Positions 1 to 8,311 of a stretch of 42,750 nt of DNA are shown piece after piece. Below the pieces are notes generated by a model. It saw nothing but the letters and a program-made list of their open reading frames with translations, did no database searches and was not told the DNA's origin. Source of the stretch: an uncultured Eudoraea sp. (GTDB taxonomy: Bacteria > Bacteroidota > Bacteroidia > Flavobacteriales > Flavobacteriaceae); contig NZ_CAMYOM010000020.1 of NCBI RefSeq assembly GCF_947260015.1, positions 36,626-79,375 of the forward strand. Direction: 5' to 3'. Positions within the stretch are counted from its first letter, which is position 1, and each line of letters opens with the position of its first letter. The position numbers and the translations under genes were made by a program.

Positions 1-918
1 AAAAGATTTGGCAATGACAAACCAGACATTCGTTTTGGAATGGAATTTGGCGAATTAAACGACGTAGCCAAGCACAAAGATTTTAATGTGTTTAATTCCT
101 CTGAGTTGGTTGTTGGAATTGCCGTACCCGGTGCCGCATCCTATACGAGAAAAGAAATAGACAAACTCATAGATTGGATGCGCAGGCCACAGGTAGGCGC
201 TAAAGGAATGGTATATGTAAAATGTAATGAGGATGGTAGTTATAAATCGTCTGTTGACAAGTTCTATGGGCAGGAAGACCTATCCAAATGGGCCCAAATC
301 ACAGGGGCAAAAGCAGGGGATCTTATATGTATTCTTTCAGGAAACAAGACAGAAGCCAGAACTCAGTTAAGTATTTTGCGAATGGAAATGGCAGAACGTC
401 TGGGGCTTAGAAATCCAAAAGAATTTGCTCCATTGTGGGTTATCGATTTTCCATTATTGGAATTAGATGATGAAACAGGTAACTACCATGCTATGCATCA
501 CCCATTTACTTCTCCTAAACCCGGACAGCTAGAATTGTTAGAATCAGATCCAGCTGCGGTAAGAGCCAATGCATATGATTTGGTATTAAATGGAAATGAA
601 ATTGGAGGTGGATCAATCAGAATACACGACAAAGAAATCCAGGCAACCATGTTCAGGCATCTTGGGTTTACAGAGGAAGAGGCAAAGGCACAGTTTGGTT
701 TTTTAATGGATGCTTTTCAATATGGCGCTCCTCCACATGGGGGAATTGCATTTGGTCTTGACAGGCTTGTGGCCATTCTTGGAGGACAGGAAACTATAAG
801 AGATTTTATTGCATTTCCAAAAAATAATAGTGGAAGGGATGTCATGATTGATGCGCCTGCCTTTATTGATGATGCACAATTAAAGGAACTTAATTTAAAA
901 TTGGATATTCAAACTTAA
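1..918 (+). CDS. aspS: Aspartyl-tRNA synthetase, C-terminal part (5' end outside window)
   Basis: This is the last 305 codons of aspartyl-tRNA synthetase, which charges tRNA-Asp in the cytoplasm. The reading frame is open from base 1 ([20 protein letters not shown]), so the gene starts upstream and the ATG at 40 is internal. Class II synthetase landmarks are visible: HHPFTSPK in the catalytic domain, and motif 3 as [11 protein letters not shown] after PPHGGIAF. The bacterial GAD insertion domain should lie in the first half of this fragment. Full bacterial enzymes are about 580-600 residues, so roughly half is present. The C-terminus ends naturally, and a weak terminator-like hairpin follows. 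Identity is very secure. Confidence 0.97.
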   Translation, partial: KRFGNDKPDIRFGMEFGELNDVAKHKDFNVFNSSELVVGIAVPGAASYTRKEIDKLIDWMRRPQVGAKGMVYVKCNEDGSYKSSVDKFYGQEDLSKWAQITGAKAGDLICILSGNKTEARTQLSILRMEMAERLGLRNPKEFAPLWVIDFPLLELDDETGNYHAMHHPFTSPKPGQLELLESDPAAVRANAYDLVLNGNEIGGGSIRIHDKEIQATMFRHLGFTEEEAKAQFGFLMDAFQYGAPPHGGIAFGLDRLVAILGGQETIRDFIAFPKNNSGRDVMIDAPAFIDDAQLKELNLKLDIQT

Positions 919-926
919 CATCAATC

Positions 927-948
927 CCGTCTAAAGGCGGCATTTTTT
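927..948 (+). terminator. Probable intrinsic terminator after aspS
   Basis: A short hairpin (CCGTC, loop TAAA, GGCGG, with one G-T pair) is followed after two bases by six T. It lies 9 nt after the aspS stop. The stem is only 5 bp, so the call is tentative. Confidence 0.5.
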
Positions 949-974
949 AATACCTTTAAACGTATAGTCAAGTA

Positions 975-2771
975 ATGCCCAGCCGAATAACAACCTTATT
1001 TACCAGGTTTCTTAAATGGAGGTACAAAAACATCTCTAATAAGACCTTTACCCAGTTAATGAGCGTGGTGGTTGGGTTTTTAGCCGGGCTTGCCGCAGTT
1101 ACACTTAAAAACACAACTTACTTTATAGAGTCTCTTTTAGAAAAGGGAATAGTCATTTCCAATTATCAACTATATTTTGTAACCCCAATTATAGGCCTTA
1201 CACTGGTTTATCTTTATGTAAAATTTGTTCATAAGGCAAAATTGGAGCATGCTATTTCCTCCGTTCTTTTTGCTTTGTCAAAAAAGAAAGGAATAATAAG
1301 TGCTAAGAAAATACTTCTGCCTTTGATAACTGCCCCTTTAACGGTGGGTTTTGGAGGATCTGTTGGACTTTTAGGCCCTGCCGTAGCTTCAGGAGCGGCA
1401 ATAAGTTCTAATGTAGCCAGAATATTACATATTAATGCCAAAACGCGATCTCTTCTTATTGCCTGTGCCTCGGCCGGAGCTATTGCCTCTATTTTCCAAT
1501 CCCCAATAGCAGCCATTATTTTTGCGGTGGAGGTTTTTAGTCTTGATCTAACCATGATCTCCATGCTTCCCTTATTGTTAGCTTCCATTTCAGGGGTTCT
1601 TACTTCCTATTTCTTTCTTGGCGATGAATCTTTGTTTAGTTTTTCTATAACAGAAAAATTTGAAATAAAAGACACCTTCTTCTATATCCTTTTGGGTGTA
1701 GGTACGGCTATTGCATCTATTTATTTTACAAAGATGTATTTTGGGATACTTACCTTTTTTGAAAGATTCAAGAGTCCAAAATATAAACTTTTGGTTGGGG
1801 GGTTAGCCATTGGTATTATGCTCTATTTTATTCCTCCGCTTTATGGTGAAGGCTTTGGTTTTATTAATAATCTTTTGCATGGAGAACATATTGTTGCGTT
1901 GGGCAAAACACCTTTTGACAGCTACATCAATAATATCTGGGTAGTAATAGCCCTTCTTTTTGGAATTACAATTTTTAAAGCTGTTGCTATGACCACAACT
2001 TTTGCTGCCGGGGGTTCCGGGGGTATTTTTATTCCCACTATGGTCATGGGAAGCGCTTTAGGAAATGTTATGGCTAAAGTCATCAATAATTTGGGGTTTG
2101 GGCTTTATGTGAATGAAAGTAACTTTACCCTAATTGGTATGGCGGGGCTTATAGCCGGGGTACTACACGCACCTTTAACTGCTATCTTCTTAATTGCCGA
2201 AATAACTGGTGGCTACGAACTTTTTGTACCACTTATGATTACTTCCGCAATTTCCTTTCTTCTAACAAAAAATGCAATTGATTATACCATTTATACACGT
2301 GAATTGGCCAAACAAGGAGCCCTTATCACACACAATAAAGATCAAGCCGTACTTACTTTAATGCATCTTGATGAAATTATAGAACAGGATTTTAAGACCA
2401 TTAGGCAGGAAATGACTCTTGGAGAATTGGTTTATAAGACTGTTGCAAAATCTACACGAAATATATTTCCGGTTATTGATGCCAATGATGCTCTTGTTGG
2501 TATAGTATTATTAGATGACATCCGGGAATTTATGTTTGACACAACTATCTATGACAAAATAAAGGTTGAATCCTTTATGCACAATGCCCCTGAACTTATA
2601 TTTTATGAAACAGATTCAATGAAGAAAGTAATGCAAAAATTTCAGGATAGCAGTGCCTGGAACCTTCCGGTAATAAAAGATGACAAATATTGGGGTTTCA
2701 TCTCTAAATCCAAGTTGCTAACTGCCTATAGAAGGAAGTTGATTAACTTTACACAGGAAGATGCCGGTTAA
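975..2771 (+). CDS. ClC-family chloride channel/transporter with C-terminal CBS pair
   Basis: A 598-residue inner-membrane protein of the ClC family. Residues 1-440 form the membrane domain, including the GGSGGIFIPT signature (helix N region) and the GxxG-type loop at 127-135. Residues about 455-590 look like two CBS domains (NIFPVIDANDALVGIV; WNLPVIKDDKYWGFIS). The loop that normally carries the external gating glutamate (GxEGP) reads GSVGLLGP, so Leu133 takes its place. In the helix H region AVEVF, the position of the inner proton-relay glutamate appears to be Val187. If this alignment is right, the protein should behave as a passive anion channel rather than a proton-coupled antiporter. 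It overlaps the next gene by 11 nt. Confidence 0.93.
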   Translation: MPSRITTLFTRFLKWRYKNISNKTFTQLMSVVVGFLAGLAAVTLKNTTYFIESLLEKGIVISNYQLYFVTPIIGLTLVYLYVKFVHKAKLEHAISSVLFALSKKKGIISAKKILLPLITAPLTVGFGGSVGLLGPAVASGAAISSNVARILHINAKTRSLLIACASAGAIASIFQSPIAAIIFAVEVFSLDLTMISMLPLLLASISGVLTSYFFLGDESLFSFSITEKFEIKDTFFYILLGVGTAIASIYFTKMYFGILTFFERFKSPKYKLLVGGLAIGIMLYFIPPLYGEGFGFINNLLHGEHIVALGKTPFDSYINNIWVVIALLFGITIFKAVAMTTTFAAGGSGGIFIPTMVMGSALGNVMAKVINNLGFGLYVNESNFTLIGMAGLIAGVLHAPLTAIFLIAEITGGYELFVPLMITSAISFLLTKNAIDYTIYTRELAKQGALITHNKDQAVLTLMHLDEIIEQDFKTIRQEMTLGELVYKTVAKSTRNIFPVIDANDALVGIVLLDDIREFMFDTTIYDKIKVESFMHNAPELIFYETDSMKKVMQKFQDSSAWNLPVIKDDKYWGFISKSKLLTAYRRKLINFTQEDAG

Positions 2772-3024
2772 ACTCAAACACATCGTATTATTAATTGTTC
2801 TAGCGTCACTGGGGTCAATAATTTATGGCTTTTCACTGGAAGAAGAACATTCTCAGGTAGCCAATAAATGCATTGGATTTGGTACTGTAGGGCTGTTTTT
2901 AATAGCTATGCCCCTATTTCTTATAAAGGAGAGTAAAAATAGAAAAGTAAAGGATTATATGCTTAATGAAGAAAATATTCGGAAAATGCAAGGTAAAGAT
3001 CCTAAAAAATCTGAAAATCAATAA
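2761..3024 (+). CDS. Small two-helix membrane protein of unknown function
   Basis: An 87-residue protein with two predicted membrane segments (about residues 7-23 and 38-55) and a charged tail rich in Lys, Glu and Asn. It starts inside the last codons of the ClC gene (11-nt overlap), so the two are almost certainly co-transcribed and perhaps translationally coupled. I recognise no domain. A role as accessory to the ClC protein is only a guess from the overlap. Confidence 0.75.
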   Translation: MPVKLKHIVLLIVLASLGSIIYGFSLEEEHSQVANKCIGFGTVGLFLIAMPLFLIKESKNRKVKDYMLNEENIRKMQGKDPKKSENQ

Positions 3025-3114
3025 TTTTGGTCGAATTTTATCTTTTCTTTAAAGGGGTCTGCCTAAAAAATCATACTTTAGTATCGTAATTTTTTTATTT
3101 TAATACTTATTTTA

Positions 3115-3309
3115 ATGACAGGAACTGTAAAATTTTTCAATGAATCCAAGGGATACGGGTTCATTACCAACGACGACACCGGAAAGGACATCTTTGTTCA
3201 TGCCACAGCATTGAACGGAGTGGAACTAAACGAAGGCGACAAAGTAGAATACGAAGAAGAAGAAGGAAGAAAGGGCATGGTTGCGGGACAAGTACAAGTA
3301 ATCGGATAA
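3115..3309 (+). CDS. Cold-shock domain protein (CspA family)
   Basis: A 64-residue single cold-shock domain that binds single-stranded RNA/DNA and acts as an RNA chaperone. Both RNP motifs are present: KGYGFI (RNP1) and DIFVHATAL (RNP2), after the canonical MTGTVKFFNESKG start. The length is typical of the family. It is monocistronic, with an AT-rich leader of about 40 nt and a strong terminator downstream. Which of the several Csp paralogues it is cannot be told from one sequence. Confidence 0.95.
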   Translation: MTGTVKFFNESKGYGFITNDDTGKDIFVHATALNGVELNEGDKVEYEEEEGRKGMVAGQVQVIG

Positions 3310-3333
3310 CGATATTTTATTTTGAATTTTTAC

Positions 3334-3364
3334 AATCCCTGATGTCATATCAGGGATTTTTTTT
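3334..3364 (+). terminator. Intrinsic terminator after the cold-shock gene
   Basis: A perfect 9-bp stem (AATCCCTGA / TCAGGGATT) with a 7-nt loop runs into a run of T. It sits between the convergent cold-shock and tadA genes. On the minus strand the stem is not followed by a comparable T tract, so it mainly serves the plus strand. Confidence 0.9.
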
Positions 3365-3368
3365 GATC

Positions 3369-3824
3369 CTAATTTAAACCGCGTTTCTGTATAAAAAACT
3401 GTTTTAATATTTCTGAACACTCCTCTTCTAATATACCTCCTGAGATAATAGCTTTTGGATGCAATTGCCCTCCTAAAGCAGAAAAACCCCTTTGAGGATC
3501 ATAAGCTCCAAACACAATCTTTGGAATTTGGCTCCAAAAAAGTGCGCCAGCACACATTTGACAAGGTTCCAGAGTTACATACAAGGTACAATTATGTAAA
3601 TATTTTCCCCCCAAAAAGTTAGCAGCAGCTGTAATCGCCTGCATTTCTGCATGAGCCGTTACATCGTTAAGCTGCTCGGTTAAATTGTGTGCCCTGGCAA
3701 TTATTCGATCCTGAACAACAATTATTGCTCCAATAGGAACTTCACCTTTCTCAAAAGCAGTTGCGGCCTCCTGCAATGCTCTTTTCATAAAATAAGTATC
3801 GTCAAATTTAAAATCAATAGACAT
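3369..3824 (-). CDS. tadA: tRNA-adenosine / nucleoside deaminase, TadA type
   Basis: A 151-residue zinc-dependent deaminase. TadA converts A34 to inosine in the wobble position of tRNA-Arg(ACG). The zinc-binding and catalytic motifs are intact: THAEM (His ligand and catalytic Glu) and TLEPCQMCAGA (two Cys ligands). Length and the N-terminal helix (FMKRALQEAATAFEKGEVPIGA) match TadA better than cytosine or guanine deaminases, although a free-nucleoside deaminase of the same fold cannot be fully excluded. It is transcribed divergently from dxs, with about 70 nt between the start codons. Confidence 0.9.
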   Translation of the reverse strand: MSIDFKFDDTYFMKRALQEAATAFEKGEVPIGAIIVVQDRIIARAHNLTEQLNDVTAHAEMQAITAAANFLGGKYLHNCTLYVTLEPCQMCAGALFWSQIPKIVFGAYDPQRGFSALGGQLHPKAIISGGILEEECSEILKQFFIQKRGLN

Positions 3825-3892
3825 AATACTGCAATATTAGGAATAGATGTGGTTATAACAAAAAATGAATTAATGTACATTTGTTACTTCCT

Positions 3893-5659
3893 ATGAAACT
3901 ACTGAATACTATTAATTATCCTTCTGATCTTCGCAAAATAAAAGCGAATGAATTACCTCTTCTTGCCAAGGAATTAAGGAATTTTATAATTGATATCGTA
4001 GCCGTAAAAGAAGGACATTTAGGTGCAAGCCTGGGTGTGGTGGAATTAACTTTGGCAATACATTACGTATTCAATACGCCTTTTGACAGATTAATCTGGG
4101 ATGTTGGTCACCAGGCTTACGGCCATAAAATTATCACAGGACGTAAAGATGTCTTTCACACGAACAGGCAACTGGGTGGAATAAGTGGTTTTCCAAAAAG
4201 AGATGAAAGCAAGTATGATCCCTTTGGAACTGGTCACAGTTCCTCTTCAATTTCTGCGATCCTGGGGATGGCTCTTGCATCAAAATTAAAAGGAGATAAT
4301 AAAAGACAACATATAGCAGTTATTGGTGATGCCTCTATTGCCAGTGGGATGGCTTTTGAAGGATTGAACCATACCGGTGTTACAAATACGAATGTTCTTA
4401 TAATTCTCAATGATAATGCGATTGGCATTGATCCGAGTGTGGGGGCTCTTAAAAAATACCTGACTAATGTCAAAAAGGGTACGGCAAAAGATGAAAATAT
4501 CTTTGAATGCCTAAATTTTGACTATACGGGCCCGGTTGACGGTCACGATGTTCTTCTTTTAATAAAAGAATTAAAAAGATTGAAAACTGTAAAAGGACCT
4601 AAATTACTCCACATTATTACCACTAAGGGGAAAGGTTTAAAAAAAGCAGAGGAAAATCAGGTTACCTATCATGCTCCGGGTAAATTCAATATTCAAACCG
4701 GTGATCTAATATCCACACAAGCTGAAGTTAAGCCCCCTAAATATCAGGACGTATTTGGCCAAACGCTTGTAGAACTGGCATTAAAAAATGATAAAATTAT
4801 TGGCATTACACCCGCCATGCCTACCGGAAGTTCTTTAAAGTTTATGATGGAGCAGATTCCGGAAAGGGCTTTTGACGTTGGTATCGCGGAGCAACATGCT
4901 GTTACTATGGCGGCAGGAATGGCTGCTGAAGGATTATTGCCATTTTGTGCCATTTATTCTACCTTTTTACAAAGAGCGTACGACCAGGTAATTCATGATG
5001 TTGCTTTACAGAATCTTCCGGTAGCATTCTTTCTGGACAGAGCGGGATTAGTCGGGCAAGATGGTGCTACACATCACGGAGTTTATGATTTAGCCTATTT
5101 ACGGTGTATCCCAAATCTCATTATCTTTTCACCCTTAAACGAGGCAGAACTCCGCAATATCATGTATACAATTCAAGATGGCCTTTCAGGGCCAATTGCT
5201 ATTCGCTACCCCAGAGGACGTGCTACCACCGCTAATTGGAAAGAACCTTTCCAAAAAATGGAAATTGGAGTCGCCGAAGAATTGACCCAAGGCAATAAAA
5301 TTGCTGTACTATCTTTAGGTCACATCGGGAACACTGTTTCCCGGCTCATTATGGACCTGAATATGCCAGGAAAATTAGGTCATTACAATATGCGTTTTGC
5401 CAAGCCTTTGGATGAGAAAATGTTACACTTTATTTTTGAAACCTATGAGCAGATAATTACCGTAGAAGATGGTTGTAAAATTGGAGGCTTTGGAAGCGCG
5501 ATCCTGGAATTTGCAAATTCTCTAAATAACCCTATCCCTATTTCAATATGCGGAATAGATGATGTTTTCATTGAACATGGAACAGTAGAACAATTACATG
5601 AAATGGCACATCTTGATGACCAATCCATTAAAAAACTTATCCTGGAGTTATTGAAATAA
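3893..5659 (+). CDS. dxs: 1-deoxy-D-xylulose-5-phosphate synthase
   Basis: A 588-residue thiamine-diphosphate enzyme that condenses pyruvate and glyceraldehyde-3-phosphate, the first step of the MEP isoprenoid pathway. The ThDP/Mg motif reads GDASIASGMAFEGLNH. DVGHQAYGHKI lies in the N-terminal domain, and the transketolase pyrimidine-binding region contains GIAEQHAVTMAAGMA and DRAGLVGQDGATHHG. I place the start at ATG 3893 (MKLLNTINYP). An upstream in-frame TTG at 3881 would only add MLLP and lies in the tight divergent promoter space. The length is slightly below the 620 residues of the E. coli enzyme. DUF3078 follows after 4 nt, probably in the same transcript. Confidence 0.97.
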   Translation: MKLLNTINYPSDLRKIKANELPLLAKELRNFIIDIVAVKEGHLGASLGVVELTLAIHYVFNTPFDRLIWDVGHQAYGHKIITGRKDVFHTNRQLGGISGFPKRDESKYDPFGTGHSSSSISAILGMALASKLKGDNKRQHIAVIGDASIASGMAFEGLNHTGVTNTNVLIILNDNAIGIDPSVGALKKYLTNVKKGTAKDENIFECLNFDYTGPVDGHDVLLLIKELKRLKTVKGPKLLHIITTKGKGLKKAEENQVTYHAPGKFNIQTGDLISTQAEVKPPKYQDVFGQTLVELALKNDKIIGITPAMPTGSSLKFMMEQIPERAFDVGIAEQHAVTMAAGMAAEGLLPFCAIYSTFLQRAYDQVIHDVALQNLPVAFFLDRAGLVGQDGATHHGVYDLAYLRCIPNLIIFSPLNEAELRNIMYTIQDGLSGPIAIRYPRGRATTANWKEPFQKMEIGVAEELTQGNKIAVLSLGHIGNTVSRLIMDLNMPGKLGHYNMRFAKPLDEKMLHFIFETYEQIITVEDGCKIGGFGSAILEFANSLNNPIPISICGIDDVFIEHGTVEQLHEMAHLDDQSIKKLILELLK

Positions 5660-5663
5660 TAGT

Positions 5664-6761
5664 ATGACAAGAAGGTTATTTTTATTCGGATTGTTATTAT
5701 TATACTGCTCTTATGCCTACCTGCAGGATACTATTCCTTCAGGCATAGCAATAGATACTACGAAAATTGATACCATTGTCATCCGGGCTACCCAATACAA
5801 AATTAAAGCGGTACCCAGAGGAGTGCGTTTTATTAATCCGGTTGTTTCATTCGAAGATACTGGGGTACTTACCAAACCATACAAACCATTTAAAATTCCT
5901 TCTTTTTGGGTAAAGGAAAATAAAGTGGGATTAAATATAAGTGAGGTAGCCTTTGTTAATTGGAATGCAGGGGGTGAAAATGCGATTTCTGCCATAGGAA
6001 ACTCGAAATTTATGAGAAATTATAAATTTAGATACATTAAATGGAATAACGAGCTAATCCTTAGATACGGCATTAATGTACAGGAAGGAAGGGAGGCAAG
6101 AAAAACAGAGGACGTAATTAGACTAACCTCTTCTTTTGGTTATCGCCAGGATACATTAAATAAATGGTATTATTCTATTAATACCAAATTTAATACGCAA
6201 TTTACAGATGGTTTTAACTATCCGAACACAGACAACCCTATCTCCAGATTTATGGCTCCGGGATATTTATTTTTTGGTGGGGGTCCTTCCTTTGTGGCTG
6301 ACGGCAATAATTTCAGCCTCTACCTATCTCCTACTACTGTAAAAGCAACTTTTGTTCTTGATCAAAGGCTTGCAAACCAAGGCGCTTTTGGGGTAAGGAG
6401 AGCCATATTTGATGAGGATGGAAATCTGGTGACTAAAGGGTCAACAAAATTTGTTGAATTCGGGATATTAGTAACAAATACCTGGGAGAAAGAAATTGCA
6501 ACTAACATAATTATGAATCATCGTCTAAGTCTTTTTACAGATTATATTAGGCGTTTTGGGAATATAGATGTAGACTGGGAATTGAATTTTACATTTAAGG
6601 TGAACAACCTATTTGAGGCCAATTTAGGTACCCAGGTTATTTATGATGATGATATCCGTTTTGACCAGGTAATCGCTGACAATGGAAATGTAATTGACCC
6701 CGGAGTTCCTAAAATCCAATTCAGACAGGTTTTGGCAATTGGCTTAGCGTATAATTTTTAA
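5664..6761 (+). CDS. DUF3078-family outer-membrane beta-barrel protein
   Basis: A 365-residue exported protein, with signal peptide MTRRLFLFGLLLLYCSYAYLQ. The hallmark VNWNAGGENAISAIGNS segment and the following alternating strands (NYKFRYIKWNNELILRYG) match the Bacteroidota DUF3078 family. It ends with strands closing on an aromatic residue (LAIGLAYNF), typical of an outer-membrane barrel. Its function is unknown. It starts 4 nt after dxs, so it is probably co-transcribed. Its stop codon overlaps that of the convergent dgt gene by 4 nt. Confidence 0.85.
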   Translation: MTRRLFLFGLLLLYCSYAYLQDTIPSGIAIDTTKIDTIVIRATQYKIKAVPRGVRFINPVVSFEDTGVLTKPYKPFKIPSFWVKENKVGLNISEVAFVNWNAGGENAISAIGNSKFMRNYKFRYIKWNNELILRYGINVQEGREARKTEDVIRLTSSFGYRQDTLNKWYYSINTKFNTQFTDGFNYPNTDNPISRFMAPGYLFFGGGPSFVADGNNFSLYLSPTTVKATFVLDQRLANQGAFGVRRAIFDEDGNLVTKGSTKFVEFGILVTNTWEKEIATNIIMNHRLSLFTDYIRRFGNIDVDWELNFTFKVNNLFEANLGTQVIYDDDIRFDQVIADNGNVIDPGVPKIQFRQVLAIGLAYNF

Positions 6762-8101
6762 AGTTGCTTCCCGCTTATTTTGTTATGTATATGAACAGCT
6801 GCACTGTCTGATAGACTAGCTACAAAACAACAGGAATTTAACAAAACTGTATAAATTGAGCCTTCCGTCATTCTGTAAGCATCTGGCAGGGTTTCTATTA
6901 ACAGTTTATCATAGTTTGTAGGTTTCCCTTCTTTTTGTCTGACCAGGGCTCCTGTATAGACCTCCAGAATATCAGAAATGATTTTGTAGCCGGCGATTTC
7001 TTTTTCTATAACTCCGGGTGAACGATATATTTTGTCAACGCTCAATTGAATAATGTCCTCAATCTGCGCCTTGTAATGACTGCGATCCAGAAGCGAGATC
7101 GAAAACTCACCAGCCAGGATAGCCTCTTCGTTTTCCAGAAAAACCGTAACCGCATCCTCTATTAGCGTATTAATTGCCAAAGCCCTTAAATAGCTCAGCC
7201 TATCGGCCATAATGGTTAATGAATTGTACTTTTTAGTATTTATAGTGTTTTTAACCAGTTTAATCAAATACTCCAAAGCGTATTCTTCTGAGATTAACCC
7301 CAGGTTTATTCCATCTTCAAAATCAATTATGGTATAGCAGATATCATCAGCAGCTTCAACCAAATACGTCAAAGGATGCCTGGAATATGCAATGTTTGCT
7401 CCTTCGCTTGTAAGGAGAAGTCCTAATTCCTCAGCAACTTCTTTAAAAAATTCCTTTTGTGATTGAAAAAAACCAAATTTTTTAGCTGCTATATGAGTTG
7501 TTGGCTTATTTGGAAGAGACTCCTTAGGATATTTCATAAAGGCACCCAACGTGGCATAGCTTAATCGGAGTCCTCCTGATACCCCTTCACGTGATTCCGT
7601 GAGTAATTTAAATCCATTGGCATTGCCTTCAAAATCAATGATATCCTGATACTCCTTTTGGGATAAAAGTGATTTGTATTTTTTACCTTCCCCATGTTTA
7701 AAGAATTCCCCAATGGCCTTTTCACCACTATGACCAAATGGTGGATTGCCAATATCATGCGCCAGCGCTGCAGCCGCTACAATGGCTCCAAAATCTCCAA
7801 ATTTATACCCGTGGGTTTCCAACAAAAATGGATGTTTTTTTAATAGCTTTTCACCCGTAATTCTTCCCAGGCTTCGCCCAACAACAGAAACTTCCAGGCT
7901 ATGGGTTAAACGGGTATGAACAAAATCTGTTTTTGAAAGTGGTATTACCTGTGTCTTGTCTTGCAGGCTCCTGAAAGCAGCAGAAAAGATTACTCTGTCA
8001 TAATCCACTTCAAATCCCAGACGAGTCTCATTTTGCTCATTGCGTAGTCTTTTATGTGTATCTCCAAAACGCTTTAAAGAGAGGAGTTGTTCCCAGTTCA
8101 T
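6758..8101 (-). CDS. dgt: Deoxyguanosinetriphosphate triphosphohydrolase (dGTPase)
   Basis: A 447-residue HD-domain phosphohydrolase that cleaves dGTP (and possibly other dNTPs) to the nucleoside and tripolyphosphate. Visible features are the substrate/metal region RLTHSLEVSVVGRSLG (residues about 65-80), the HD motif AHDIGNPPFGHSGE (about 114-127) and a later conserved AADDICYTIIDFEDG segment. The length fits the long dGTPase class of Bacteroidota. It is transcribed away from the phosphate island, and its 3' end overlaps the DUF3078 stop codon by 4 nt. Confidence 0.94.
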   Translation of the reverse strand: MNWEQLLSLKRFGDTHKRLRNEQNETRLGFEVDYDRVIFSAAFRSLQDKTQVIPLSKTDFVHTRLTHSLEVSVVGRSLGRITGEKLLKKHPFLLETHGYKFGDFGAIVAAAALAHDIGNPPFGHSGEKAIGEFFKHGEGKKYKSLLSQKEYQDIIDFEGNANGFKLLTESREGVSGGLRLSYATLGAFMKYPKESLPNKPTTHIAAKKFGFFQSQKEFFKEVAEELGLLLTSEGANIAYSRHPLTYLVEAADDICYTIIDFEDGINLGLISEEYALEYLIKLVKNTINTKKYNSLTIMADRLSYLRALAINTLIEDAVTVFLENEEAILAGEFSISLLDRSHYKAQIEDIIQLSVDKIYRSPGVIEKEIAGYKIISDILEVYTGALVRQKEGKPTNYDKLLIETLPDAYRMTEGSIYTVLLNSCCFVASLSDSAAVHIHNKISGKQL

Positions 8102-8189
8102 ATGTCTTAAATTTCATTGGAAAGATACAGTTTTTTAAAGGTGAATAAATAAGCCTTTTTGAACTAATTATTGAACATGGAATTTATGT

Positions 8190-8287
8190 CTTAACATTTC
8201 CTTAATCTGCTAACCTTATAGTAACCTAAACAAAATAAAGGTTTAACCTAGAACTAACACGACTTTTACAACCCTTGGCGTTCTTTG
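8190..8287 (+). promoter_or_regulatory. Pho-box-like promoter of the TonB receptor/lipoprotein operon
   Basis: TAACCT-like hexamers recur with exact 11-bp spacing: 8211 TAACCT, 8222 TAACCT, 8233 degenerate, 8244 TAACCT, 8255 TAACAC, 8266 TTACAA. The -7-like box GTTCTTTG follows at 8280-8287, with exactly 12 nt between the last hexamer and TTTG. An additional pair (TTAACA 8191, TTAATC 8202) has the same spacing but a different phase. The 11-bp period and the hexamer resemble PhoB/PhoP boxes (cyanobacterial TTAACC type, Bacillus TTAACA type). Binding by PhoB is inferred. The predicted start is near 8292, giving a leader of about 20 nt. Confidence 0.75.
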
Positions 8288-8311
8288 CTGCTGAGAATGT
8301 AAATCAACTCG

